In this document: piece after piece, positions 14,589 through 22,420 of the stretch | How the letters are laid out: each line of letters begins with the position of its first letter | How positions within the stretch are numbered: position 1 is the first letter of the stretch | DNA from: Deltaproteobacteria bacterium | GTDB lineage: Bacteria > Desulfobacterota > DSM-4660 > Desulfatiglandales > HGW-15 | Assembly (NCBI GenBank): GCA_019308985.1 | Contig: JAFDHB010000029.1 | Coordinates: 7,707-34,377, forward strand | DNA length: 26,671 nucleotides | Direction of reading: 5' to 3' | Notes under the pieces: generated by a model | The model's database searches: none | What the model was told of the DNA's origin: nothing | The model's input: only the letters and a program-made list of their open reading frames with translations | Program-made: the position numbers and the translations under genes

Positions 14589-15878
14589 ATGAAACTTGAT
14601 CTCCTTTACGGCAGGGATGGATTGACTGCGGATATACCTGATGATATTGATGTCACGGTCATCCGCAAACGTCCCATGACTCCCCTGTCAGACCCACAGA
14701 GGTCGGTCCTGGACGCCCTGAACAACCCCGTAGAGAGCGAGCCCCTCAGCAAGGTAGCCGCAAAAGGAAAAACCGCCTGTATCCTCATATGTGACATTAC
14801 CCGTCCAGTCCCAAACGGCATCATACTTCCCCCTTTGGTAGATACCCTTGTAAGGTCCGGTGTCTCCAAGGAAGACATCCTGATACTTGTGGCCACGGGA
14901 CTCCACCGGCCCAATGAGGGGGATGAGCTTAAAGAGATCGTGGGTTCTGAAGAGATATTCAATGAGATCCGCATAGAGAATCACTTTGCCAGGGACAGGG
15001 GCGCCCACGTGGATCTGGGGAAGACGTCTTCAGGCATCCCTATTATGCTTGACAGGCGATTCGTGGAAGCCGACATCAAGATCGCCGTGGGCCTGGTTGA
15101 GCCCCATTTCATGGCAGGGTATTCGGGAGGACGAAAAGTAGTAGCCCCGGGAGTTGCCTATCAGGACACCATCCTGATGTTCCACACCGCCAAGATACTC
15201 GAGCACTGCAAGTCCGCCAACTGTGTCATAGACGGCAATCCCTTGCACGAGACACTCATAGAAATCGTTCGGAACGTTGGCGGCATACTCGCGGTAAATG
15301 TGGTTATTGACGAAGAAAGGCAAATAGGGTTTGTCAATTTCGGTGACATACAGGCCAGCCATCTCCTTGCGATTGATTTTATGAGGAAATACGCTGAAGT
15401 GCCCATACCACGCAAGTTCAAGGTAGTCATTACCACGAGTGCAGGCTATCCCCTGGACAGGACTTACTACCAGACGGTCAAGGGCATGGTCGGGGTAATC
15501 GATATACTTGAACCCGGTGGGACCATTATTATCGCCAGCGAGTGTTCCGAGGGTATGGGAAGCGCGGAATTCGTTGAGGCCCAGCGCCTGCTTTGCAGGA
15601 TTGGGCCTGATGAGTTCATGTCCATCCTCTACGGCCGTGACAAGGCCCTTATTGACGAATGGCAGACCGAAATGCTGCTGAAGGCCTTGCACGTGGGAAA
15701 GATCCAGTTCTACACGACAAAGCTGCGGCAAGAGGACCGAAAAGACGTGTATGTTGAACTAATACCCTCCATCGAAGAGGCCCTGGACCGACACATCAAC
15801 ACCCAGGGCCTCAAGGAGGTCGCAGTGGTCCCCGAAGGACCATATGTGATCCCTTTGTTCCAGGAAGAGCACAAGTAG
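14589..15878 (+). CDS. larA: LarA-family nickel-pincer-dependent 2-hydroxyacid racemase/epimerase
   Basis: The product is 429 residues, matching LarA (lactate racemase, former DUF2088). LarA uses a nickel-pincer nucleotide tethered to a lysine to move a hydride at C2 of a 2-hydroxyacid. Key residues by alignment to Lactobacillus LarA are present: D69 and R72 in CDITRP, H106 in ATGLHRP, H173 and the tether lysine K183 in EPHFMAGYSGGRK, and H199 in MFHT. Many homologues act on substrates other than lactate, so the symbol denotes the family. I chose the ATG at 14589, preceded by GAGAGGG, over 14562, which would add nine atypical residues. The cofactor genes larB, larC and larE are not in the window, so they must be elsewhere. 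Confidence 0.88.
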   Translation: MKLDLLYGRDGLTADIPDDIDVTVIRKRPMTPLSDPQRSVLDALNNPVESEPLSKVAAKGKTACILICDITRPVPNGIILPPLVDTLVRSGVSKEDILILVATGLHRPNEGDELKEIVGSEEIFNEIRIENHFARDRGAHVDLGKTSSGIPIMLDRRFVEADIKIAVGLVEPHFMAGYSGGRKVVAPGVAYQDTILMFHTAKILEHCKSANCVIDGNPLHETLIEIVRNVGGILAVNVVIDEERQIGFVNFGDIQASHLLAIDFMRKYAEVPIPRKFKVVITTSAGYPLDRTYYQTVKGMVGVIDILEPGGTIIIASECSEGMGSAEFVEAQRLLCRIGPDEFMSILYGRDKALIDEWQTEMLLKALHVGKIQFYTTKLRQEDRKDVYVELIPSIEEALDRHINTQGLKEVAVVPEGPYVIPLFQEEHK

Positions 15879-15957
15879 TGGGATGGAGGGCCTGCATTCC
15901 GTTGCAATGGCCGACTATTGGCAACTCAATTGACTTACGTTTCCGGAGGTGAAAGAG

Positions 15958-16251
15958 ATGATTGTCCAGTTATCCGTCTATCCCATCGGCGAAGGCACCA
16001 GCCTCAGCCGATTTGTCAAGAAGGGTGTGAAGGTCATTTCTGAGTCAGGTTATCCCTATGAAATCGGTGGCATGAGCACGACCGTGGAGGTCCCGGATCT
16101 GAATGCCCTGTTCGAGCTCGTAAAAAAGGTCCACGCCGCCCACGTGGCCGAGGGGGCAAAAAGAATTGTCATTGACTTGAAGGTGGATGACAGGAGGGAC
16201 AAGAGGGCTACTATTCAATCTAAGAAGGCCGCGGTCACTCCTTCACAATGA
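15958..16251 (+). CDS. MTH1187-family thiamine-binding protein
   Basis: The product is 97 residues of the MTH1187/YkoF-like (DUF77) family, small ferredoxin-like proteins that form oligomers and bind thiamine or related ligands. The family pattern is visible: MIVQLSVYPIGEGTSLSRFV, then YPYEIGGMSTTVEVPD, and a C-terminal AKRIVIDLKVDDRRDK. The ATG at 15958 has GGAGG eight bases upstream. A GTG at 15949 would include the ribosome-binding site and is unlikely. It is the last gene of the plus-strand run and about 80 bases after larA. Its company with a ThDP-dependent carboligase hints at cofactor supply or sensing, but this is inferred. Confidence 0.85.
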   Translation: MIVQLSVYPIGEGTSLSRFVKKGVKVISESGYPYEIGGMSTTVEVPDLNALFELVKKVHAAHVAEGAKRIVIDLKVDDRRDKRATIQSKKAAVTPSQ

Positions 16252-16259
16252 TGAAGGGG

Positions 16260-16341
16260 AAATTCCAAATCAGAAGCACCAAATAGAAATGGGACGGCAC
16301 TGGTGCAGGTTCCGGGTTTGGGTTGTTGGAATTTGGAATTT
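16260..16341. repeat. Separated 11-base inverted repeat between convergent genes
   Basis: AAATTCCAAAT (16260-16270) and ATTTGGAATTT (16331-16341) are perfect inverted repeats 60 bases apart, just after the thiamine-binding gene. The right arm continues into a second GGAATT-like copy. It lies where a bidirectional terminator would be expected but has no classical terminator form. Confidence 0.4.
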
Positions 16342-16380
16342 GTAATCTGGAATTCTTAACAAAGATAATTCTGATATTGG

Positions 16381-16422
16381 GGCAGGTAGCCGCCGTTAGC
16401 TTAATCAACGGCACGAACTGCC
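16381..16422 (-). terminator. Stem-loop at the 3' end of the hydratase operon (no U-tract)
   Basis: GCCGTT (16392-16397) and AACGGC (16407-16412) form a stem with a nine-base loop, enclosed by GGCAG (16381-16385) and CTGCC (16418-16422). It directly follows the hydratase stop on the minus strand. No U-run follows, so it may only stabilise the transcript end. Confidence 0.35.
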
Positions 16423-16426
16423 GGGC

Positions 16427-17206
16427 TTATGAAAATGTCATCCGGACGGTACCCAGGGTGGAAAAATCCGCCCTGTAGGTGGCGCCCTTTTCTATCCCTA
16501 TCATTGGGGTGAGGGTCCCGGTCATTACTATCTGACCCGCCTTCAAGTACTGGTCTCTTTCGGCAAGCTTTCCTGCCAGCCATGCCACAGCCTTTGCAGG
16601 ATGCCCCATTGCCATCTCACCCTTGCCTTCTGCAATGGGAGTTCCGTCCTTGGATAGGGTCACGGTTTCCCCCAGGAGGTCTACACTGTCAACGGGATGC
16701 CATTCCCCTGAGAGTACCACCCTGGCAGAGCATCCGTTGTCGGCAAAGAACTCCTCGTAGGAACATTTCCAATCCTTCAGCCTCGCGTCGCAGATTTCAA
16801 AGGATCCGCATACCCCCTCGCTGGCCTCCAGGACCGCTTCTGTGGAGATATCCTTTCCCCTCAAATCACCTTTGAGCTTGAAGCATATCTCACATTCGAT
16901 CTTCGGCGCAATCAGCTCTCCCATGTCAAGCCTGCCACCGGACTCAAGGATCATACCCTCCATGAGACAACCATAGGTGGAATCAGGGAAGCCCAACTGT
17001 TTCCTGACTTCCACATTTGTAAGGCCCACCTTGTAGCCTGCCAGTTTTTCGCCTTGATCAAGGCGCCTCCGGATATTTATTTCGCAAATCCGGAATGCCT
17101 CCTCAAGGGTGGGGCCCTCCTGGAAAAGTTTTGAAAGGGAATCTATGGGGGACCTTTCCTCTTCCGCCCTGCGGAGTAACTCTGCGGCCCTTTCAGTGTC
17201 CATCAT
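16427..17206 (-). CDS. 2-keto-4-pentenoate hydratase / 4-oxalocrotonate decarboxylase family (MhpD-like)
   Basis: The product is 259 residues, normal for the family, which hydrates or decarboxylates enolic 2-oxoacids with a divalent metal. The hallmark GYKVGLTNVEVRKQLG is followed by PKIECEICF with metal ligands E104 and E106. E137 sits in GSFEICDARLKDWK, DNGCSARVVL comes next, and the closing block is AVAWLAGKLAERDQYLKAGQIVMTGTLTP. The three glutamates match E106, E108 and E139 of MhpD with a constant offset of two. The start at 17206 has AAGGAG six bases upstream. A TTG at 17236 is unlikely. It is the third gene of a leftward operon with the aminotransferase and cyclophilin-like genes. No ring-cleavage or meta-pathway genes are near, so an aliphatic 2-oxoacid substrate is more likely. 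Confidence 0.9.
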   Translation of the reverse strand: MMDTERAAELLRRAEEERSPIDSLSKLFQEGPTLEEAFRICEINIRRRLDQGEKLAGYKVGLTNVEVRKQLGFPDSTYGCLMEGMILESGGRLDMGELIAPKIECEICFKLKGDLRGKDISTEAVLEASEGVCGSFEICDARLKDWKCSYEEFFADNGCSARVVLSGEWHPVDSVDLLGETVTLSKDGTPIAEGKGEMAMGHPAKAVAWLAGKLAERDQYLKAGQIVMTGTLTPMIGIEKGATYRADFSTLGTVRMTFS

Positions 17207-17256
17207 ATCAGTCTCCTTCATCTGCCAATTGACCAAACAAGTTGAATGATTCAGAC

Positions 17257-17631
17257 TTACTGGGCCCTTTCTATGGTAACCTTGGTACCACTCTTTACGC
17301 CCTTGAAGACCGTCGGGTCTCCCTCCACCTTGCCGAACCTGTTTACAGGACTCGCGGCCCTGATCTCATCCCCTCTGCTGGCCGGTGTGCGGCCAAAAAA
17401 GATGCAAAAGGCGCTGCCGGGGGGCCAGTAACCCAACTCCCCCATTTCAACCACGTCAGTGGCATCAGGGGCTTCCTCGACTGAAACCGGTATTCCAAAG
17501 TATATCTCGTCGCCCCATGTATTGGCAGCCCCTTCAACAGGGAGGTTTTCCCATATGGCATCGGCCGTCGGGTTATCATAAAGAGTTGCCGTTACCGAGA
17601 CGCTTCCCGCGGATATCTTGATCTTTCGCAT
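17257..17631 (-). CDS. Cyclophilin-like fold protein (TM1367 type)
   Basis: The product is 124 residues resembling the Cyclophil_like/TM1367 family, small beta-barrel proteins structurally like cyclophilins but lacking proven prolyl isomerase activity. Features are ATLYDNPTADAIWENLPVEG at the start, a WGDEIYFGIPV strand, and the most conserved block MGELGYWPPGSAFCIFFGRTP. There is no signal peptide. The gene lies between the aminotransferase and the hydratase (about 45 and 50 bases away) and is surely co-transcribed with them. Homologues often turn up next to catabolic enzymes, so a small-molecule binding or accessory role is possible. The function is not known. Confidence 0.85.
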   Translation of the reverse strand: MRKIKISAGSVSVTATLYDNPTADAIWENLPVEGAANTWGDEIYFGIPVSVEEAPDATDVVEMGELGYWPPGSAFCIFFGRTPASRGDEIRAASPVNRFGKVEGDPTVFKGVKSGTKVTIERAQ

Positions 17632-17676
17632 TTCTTTTCCCTGTCACCTCCACGTGTCTCTAAGCTGGGTCGTTGG

Positions 17677-18870
17677 TCAAGAAGCCGCAGAATAGATCTC
17701 TGATGCCGCCTCCAGGGCACCGGTCTTGACCTTGACTCCCTCTGCCCTCAGAACGGTCTCCAGGGCAGCCAGGAACAACAGGACATTCCTCCTGGAGGAG
17801 GTATGCCCCATGAGGCCCACGCGCCATATTTTCCCTGCCAGCTCACCGAGTCCTCCTCCGATTTCTATCCCGAAATCATTGAGCAGGACCCCCCTGACCT
17901 TCACGTCATCTGCTCCATCCGGTATACGGATGGTGTTCAAGGTAGGCAGCCTTTCCCCTTGAGGCACCAGCATGGAAAGACCCATTGCCTCTATTCCCGC
18001 GACAAGTGCCTTGTGGTTCAATAGGTGTCGGGCGAAACGGGGTTCGAGACCCTCTTCCGCGATAAGTCTCAATGCCTCACGCAGGGCATAGTTCATATTT
18101 ATTGGGCCCGTGTGGTGGTAGGCCCTTCCATCATTATCCCAGTACGTCTTCAAGAGCCCCATGTCCAGGTATAGGCTTACCACTGGGCTTTTGCGGTTCT
18201 CGACCGTTTCCATCGCCCTTTTGTTGAAAGATACGGGTGCAAGTCCCGGCGGGCATGATATGCATTTTTGGGTCCCGCTGTAAGCCACATCGATACCCAT
18301 CCTGTCGAGTGAGACGTCCATGCCGCCCAAGGAGGTAACCGTGTCTGCCAAAAAGAGGGCACCGGCTTCGTGCGCTATCTGAGCCAGGTCCTCCACGGGC
18401 TGGCACGCACCGGTTGAGGTCTCTGCATGAACCGCTGCCACAAGCTTAGGAGTCATCCCCTTTATTACGCTTTGGACCTTTTCCGGGTCTATTGCCCTTC
18501 CCCATTCACCATCCACACGAGTGAGTTTCGCGCCCAGGCGATTCGCTATGTCACATATCCTGGCGCTGAAAACACCATTCACGCAAACGACGACTTCGTC
18601 TCCAGGCTCTATCAGGTTTGCCAGGCATGCCTCCATTCCGGCGGTACCCGTTCCCGAAACTGATAAAGTCATTTCGTTTTTGGTCTGAAATAAGAACCTA
18701 AGTAAGACCTTTATCTCGTCCATGATAGACAGATAGTAAGGGTCCAGGTGGCCGATACATGGCGCTGCTATTGCCTGCATCACCCTCGGGTGCACATTGC
18801 TGGGCCCAGGGCCCATCAGGATCCTCTCGTCTGGGTCTATATCCCTGAAATCACTAGCATTTATCTCCAT
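17677..18870 (-). CDS. Alanine/serine-glyoxylate aminotransferase family protein (PLP, class V)
   Basis: The product is 397 residues, a fold-type I class V aminotransferase of the AGT/PucG group, which typically moves an amino group to glyoxylate to give glycine. Family landmarks are LMGPGPSNVHPRVMQA at the start, SVSGTGTAGMEA, the cofactor aspartate region FLADTVTSLGG, the PLP lysine K202 in SGTQKCISCPPGL, and the HTGPINMNYALREAL segment. A good ribosome-binding site (GAGGGAG) precedes the ATG. It is the first gene of the leftward operon and is driven by the promoter at 18969-18997. The donor could be alanine, serine or ureidoglycine. The Gcl-like and GlcF-like neighbours favour glyoxylate as acceptor, which is inference. 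Confidence 0.9.
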   Translation of the reverse strand: MEINASDFRDIDPDERILMGPGPSNVHPRVMQAIAAPCIGHLDPYYLSIMDEIKVLLRFLFQTKNEMTLSVSGTGTAGMEACLANLIEPGDEVVVCVNGVFSARICDIANRLGAKLTRVDGEWGRAIDPEKVQSVIKGMTPKLVAAVHAETSTGACQPVEDLAQIAHEAGALFLADTVTSLGGMDVSLDRMGIDVAYSGTQKCISCPPGLAPVSFNKRAMETVENRKSPVVSLYLDMGLLKTYWDNDGRAYHHTGPINMNYALREALRLIAEEGLEPRFARHLLNHKALVAGIEAMGLSMLVPQGERLPTLNTIRIPDGADDVKVRGVLLNDFGIEIGGGLGELAGKIWRVGLMGHTSSRRNVLLFLAALETVLRAEGVKVKTGALEAASEIYSAAS

Positions 18871-18968
18871 TTTACTCTCCCTCGCAGATATTTCTGTCGG
18901 GCGATTTCCCTATGTTCAACCCGCCTTGTTATACCGGCATTATTCAAGCACTTGTGTTGGCGGCGCTG

Positions 18969-18997
18969 AGTATAAGTGAGAAGGGTCGCCCTGTCAA
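18969..18997 (-). promoter_or_regulatory. Near-consensus sigma70-type promoter for the aminotransferase operon
   Basis: On the minus strand TTGACA (18997-18992) is followed after exactly 17 bases by TATACT (18974-18969), eleven of twelve consensus bases. It lies about 100 bases before the aminotransferase start, leaving an untranslated leader of about 90 bases. It separates this operon from the Fe-S gene upstream. Confidence 0.8.
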
Positions 18998-19037
18998 CCG
19001 CTTGTTGCCCCAAGCCAGGTCCTCTGCCCCCGCGTCC

Positions 19038-20144
19038 TCATTTTTCCTCTCCCTCCAGCAACCTGTTGATAAACTGGGGTGTTGTGTATATTGCGAATTT
19101 TTGTTTCCTCAGCCTGGCATTCAAGAGGTTATGTACGCAGGAGTTGCACTCCGTCAACACTATTTCCGCACCGCATTGCTCCGCCTCTTTCAACCTGCGC
19201 CTTGCCATGTCTATGGAGTTCCTGGCATAGGCGGCCCTTACACCGCCTCCGGCCCCGCAACAAAGGGCGTTCTCGCGGTGACTTTTCATCTCAACGAAGT
19301 CAGGGGCGATCCTCCTGATCGTCTCGCGCGGTTCCTCGTATATCCCGCAATGTCTGCCCAGGTCACAGGGATCATGATAGGTGACCCGCCTCCTAGTCCT
19401 CACGCCAAGGTCAATATCTTTCAAGAACTGGCTGATATGGATGATATCGATCTCCTTGCGTCTGAGGTCTTCATATTGAGGCCTCTCCCTGAAAGTTCTG
19501 TAGCAATAGGGGCACCCGGTGATGAGGGTACTCGCTCCCGTGCTAAGCACGCGTTCGGTATTCTTTCGAGCAAGGTCCTCATTGATTTGATATCCGACAT
19601 CTTCCAAGACCCCGCTACAGCAAACCTCATCGATGAGGGTATAATCGACCCCAAGGTGATCCAGGAGCTTGAGCACATCCCCTGTCGCCTCCTCCTCCCG
19701 ATAAGAGCCCACGCAGCCGACGAAATAGACGAATCCCGCCTTCCTGTTTCTAGCCCTAAGGAAGTCCGGGGCCTCTTTTTCCCCGTAAATGTTGTCATAT
19801 CTGCCGAGGATCTCGCTCATTCCCTTGAACGCTGGATGAGAAACACCTTCTCGTGCCATGTCTTTTCTTGCTTCAACAACAATTTGAGGCACTTTGATCT
19901 CAGATGGGCAATTGTTCGTGCAACCTGCACAGGTAGTGCACTGAAAAAAGGCCTCACTCAATTCCTCACCCAGTTCAATCTTGCCCTCCATTACCTCTTT
20001 GAGTACCAGGATCTTTCCCCTGGCATTGAGGGCAGGCCTCAGTGTCAGGCCATAGACGGGGCATACGGCCTGACAGAACCCGCACCGAGAGCATTTCAGG
20101 ATTTGTTCGCGGAACTTCTCTTCGAATCCGTATCTGTCAACCAC
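19038..20144 (-). CDS. GlcF/LutA-like (Fe-S)-binding protein with two CCG domains
   Basis: The product is about 368 residues. It has two 4Fe-4S motifs, CSRCGFCQAVCP (C18, C21, C24, C28) and CTTCAGCTNNCP (C69, C72, C75, C79). Two cysteine-rich CCG domains follow: one with C144, C175-176 and C211/C214, the other with C260, C295-296 and C333/C336. This is the architecture of the GlcF subunit of glycolate oxidase and of heterodisulfide-reductase D-like proteins, which pass electrons from an FAD subunit. No GlcD-type flavoprotein gene lies in the window, which is unusual. I placed the start at a GTG (20144) with CGAGG upstream. A TTG at 20207 would add an atypical Ser/Gly-rich extension. Confidence 0.85.
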   Translation of the reverse strand: MVDRYGFEEKFREQILKCSRCGFCQAVCPVYGLTLRPALNARGKILVLKEVMEGKIELGEELSEAFFQCTTCAGCTNNCPSEIKVPQIVVEARKDMAREGVSHPAFKGMSEILGRYDNIYGEKEAPDFLRARNRKAGFVYFVGCVGSYREEEATGDVLKLLDHLGVDYTLIDEVCCSGVLEDVGYQINEDLARKNTERVLSTGASTLITGCPYCYRTFRERPQYEDLRRKEIDIIHISQFLKDIDLGVRTRRRVTYHDPCDLGRHCGIYEEPRETIRRIAPDFVEMKSHRENALCCGAGGGVRAAYARNSIDMARRRLKEAEQCGAEIVLTECNSCVHNLLNARLRKQKFAIYTTPQFINRLLEGEEK

Positions 20145-20207
20145 AACATAACCTCGCAGACCACTGCTTCCCCTACCCGAAAACAAGAAGGGAGCCGGTG
20201 AATTCAA

Positions 20208-20910
20208 CGTCCCCGCATCCCGGCGCCTTCAGGCTGACCTTGGGTGACTCCGGTTCAGGGATCATCGGCAATAAACATCAAAAATGAGGAAATTAGTCCA
20301 AAATCACAAAGGAAGCAACAAGAAATTTTTCCCCACCCCCTTGCCCCCGGCTTGATCCTGGAATAACCACCTTTCCCGGATACGGCAGGTATCGCCTTGT
20401 GCAAGACCCCGACGGCACGTCAGCACCCCGGGTATCACTCATGGAGCAAACCATGTGGAGGGAAAACTCCGACCTCGCAGGTTTTATGGCGAGGAATCTC
20501 TTTTACCTTGACTATGAAAGGCATATGGATTACAAGCATACGTTCAACTTATACAAATGATTAGGATTTATTACTTGCCACTTGTGTCTGAGATGGTACT
20601 GACGGGTGAGAACGCATTTTCGGCTCATTAGGCTGATCAGAGCAGCGGAGTGGTGCCCTTGAGAAATCGGCCGATGGCACAAGATATTATTTATCAAACT
20701 GGCCATAGTCCGTGGTCCGCTGTCCAGCCAAAAGGCCAGGATGCTGCTTTTACGGCCTCGCGACGCATTCACGCCCCATGTCGGACCAGTGCTACCCCTT
20801 AGGACAATAGACGCCCCTCAAGGATTTCAGCCCGAGTGGGGCCTTTGTCATATTTGGGCCATTTCGGGGCCTGGGGAATCTGAATTCGATCATTCTGAAG
20901 GTATGATGAT
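20208..20910. other. Long intergenic region before lysS
   Basis: About 700 bases with no clear gene. It contains a possible 39-codon ORF (20441-20560), an AGTCCGTGGTCCGCTGTCC stretch near 20707 resembling short GTCCG-type junk repeats of related genomes, and GC-rich GGGGCC patches at about 20838 and 20864 just before lysS. No good promoter pair was found for lysS. Confidence 0.6.
20441..20560 (+). CDS. Possible small ORF or C-terminal gene remnant
   Basis: An ATG at 20441 opens 39 codons (MEQTMWRENSDLAGFMARN, then a Tyr/His-rich end) before TGA at 20560. The frame stays open upstream for about 40 codons without another good start, and no ribosome-binding site is seen. It could be the tail of a decayed gene. 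I recognise no family. Confidence 0.2.
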   Translation: MEQTMWRENSDLAGFMARNLFYLDYERHMDYKHTFNLYK

Positions 20911-22395
20911 ATGGAGAAGACCAGTTCCATCCTGGAGGACAGGAAGAAAAAGGCTGAAAAGCTCAAAGCCATGGGCATACACCTGTATCCGGCCGGCTAC
21001 AAGTATGATATTACGGCCCGAGAGGCATTCGACCGTTTTGACAAGGTAAGCGCCGAATACCTGGAAAAAAACAGAAAAGTTTTCTCTATGGCCGGCAGAA
21101 TAATGTCCATCCGCGATTTCGGAAGGGCCTCTTTTATCCATATAAAGGACGCTAGCGGACGCATTCAGGCTTACATCCGCAAGGACAAGGTAGGCGAGTT
21201 CCAATACAAGGTATTCAAACTCTTGGACATAGGTGATTTCATCGGGATCAAAGGATCTTTCTTCCGCACCAGGACCAATGAGCTCACCATCCTGGCAAGT
21301 GAAATTAAGTTGCTTTCCAAATCCATGCGACCTCTCCCGGAAAAATGGCACGGATTGAGCGATGTTGAGACCAGGTACAGGCAGCGGTACTTGGACCTCA
21401 TCGTTAATGACCCGGTAAGGGAGGTCTTCATACTCCGAACCAAGATAATACAATCCATCAGAAATTTTTTCATCGTCAGAGGTTTCCTTGAAGTGGAGAC
21501 CCCTATGATGCAGGCCATACCGGGAGGCGCTACTGCAAAGCCGTTCAAGACCTTTCATAACGCCCTCGGCATTAACCTCTACTTGAGAGTCGCCCCTGAG
21601 CTCTATCTCAAGAGACTGGTTGTGGGCGGGATGGAGAAGGTCTTCGAGATCAATAGAAACTTCAGGAACGAAGGGATTTCAGTCCAGCACAACCCCGAGT
21701 TCACAATGCTGGAGTTCTACATGGCCTATGCCACCTACGAAGATCTTATGGCCCTGACGGAAGGACTCTTCAGCACATTAGTCAAAGAGATATTTGGAAA
21801 AACTGCGATCGTTTATCAAGGAAACGAAATTGATTTCACCCCTCCTTGGGAGAGAATATCCCTCTTTGATTCCCTTAGAGAGATCGGGGGGGTGGAGGAG
21901 TCGGTGCTTAAGGACAAGGACGCTGCTATCGAATTTGCCAGGTCCAGGGAGATCGTGCTCACAAAACGTGACTCTCTTGAGCAGATACTGGCCAAGATAT
22001 TCGACCAGACGGTCGAGCCGAAATTGATCAGGCCGACGTTTGTCTATGGTTATCCGGCAGAGATATCGCCCCTCTCCAGGAGAAACGACGAAAATCCTCA
22101 GCTTACTGACAGGTTTGAGCTTTTCATCGGCGGTAAAGAGATCGCCAACGCTTTTACGGAATTAAACGATCCCGAAGATCAAAGAAAAAGATTCGAGCAG
22201 CAGGTTGCCTTAAGGGAATCGGGGGATGAAGAGGCACAATTCATGGATGAAGACTATGTCACTGCCTTGGAATACGGCCTTCCTCCAACTGCAGGCGAGG
22301 GAATCGGCATAGACAGACTGGTAATGCTTCTCACTGATTCTCCCTCCATCAGGGACGTGATACTATTCCCCCAAATGAGGCCCAGAAAAGACTAA
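20911..22395 (+). CDS. lysS: Lysyl-tRNA synthetase, class II
   Basis: The product is 494 residues, the normal length of bacterial class II LysS, which charges tRNA-Lys. An N-terminal OB-fold anticodon-binding domain covers about residues 50-150 ([23 protein letters not shown]). The catalytic core follows, with motif 2 [20 protein letters not shown] (R252) and motif 3 [15 protein letters not shown] (R469). [18 protein letters not shown] is the family motif 1 region. The start at 20911 has GAAGG upstream. The stop is 25 bases from the next gene, so lysS probably heads the operon with the lol genes and bamA. Nothing unusual is seen. Confidence 0.97.
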   Translation: MEKTSSILEDRKKKAEKLKAMGIHLYPAGYKYDITAREAFDRFDKVSAEYLEKNRKVFSMAGRIMSIRDFGRASFIHIKDASGRIQAYIRKDKVGEFQYKVFKLLDIGDFIGIKGSFFRTRTNELTILASEIKLLSKSMRPLPEKWHGLSDVETRYRQRYLDLIVNDPVREVFILRTKIIQSIRNFFIVRGFLEVETPMMQAIPGGATAKPFKTFHNALGINLYLRVAPELYLKRLVVGGMEKVFEINRNFRNEGISVQHNPEFTMLEFYMAYATYEDLMALTEGLFSTLVKEIFGKTAIVYQGNEIDFTPPWERISLFDSLREIGGVEESVLKDKDAAIEFARSREIVLTKRDSLEQILAKIFDQTVEPKLIRPTFVYGYPAEISPLSRRNDENPQLTDRFELFIGGKEIANAFTELNDPEDQRKRFEQQVALRESGDEEAQFMDEDYVTALEYGLPPTAGEGIGIDRLVMLLTDSPSIRDVILFPQMRPRKD

Positions 22396-22420
22396 ACTAC
22401 GCCAATCTAGCGATGCCGTC

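Noticed and set aside
15030..15731. 233-codon ORF on the minus strand
   Set aside because: It is the antisense shadow of larA, which has all catalytic residues in its own frame.
16260..16341. Rho-independent terminator for the larA unit
   Set aside because: The arms are 60 bases apart and no GC-rich stem followed by a T-run is present, so I list it only as an inverted repeat.
18912..20201. 429-codon ORF on the plus strand
   Set aside because: It lies antisense to the Fe-S protein gene, whose Cys motifs are unmistakable. The antisense translation shows no domain.
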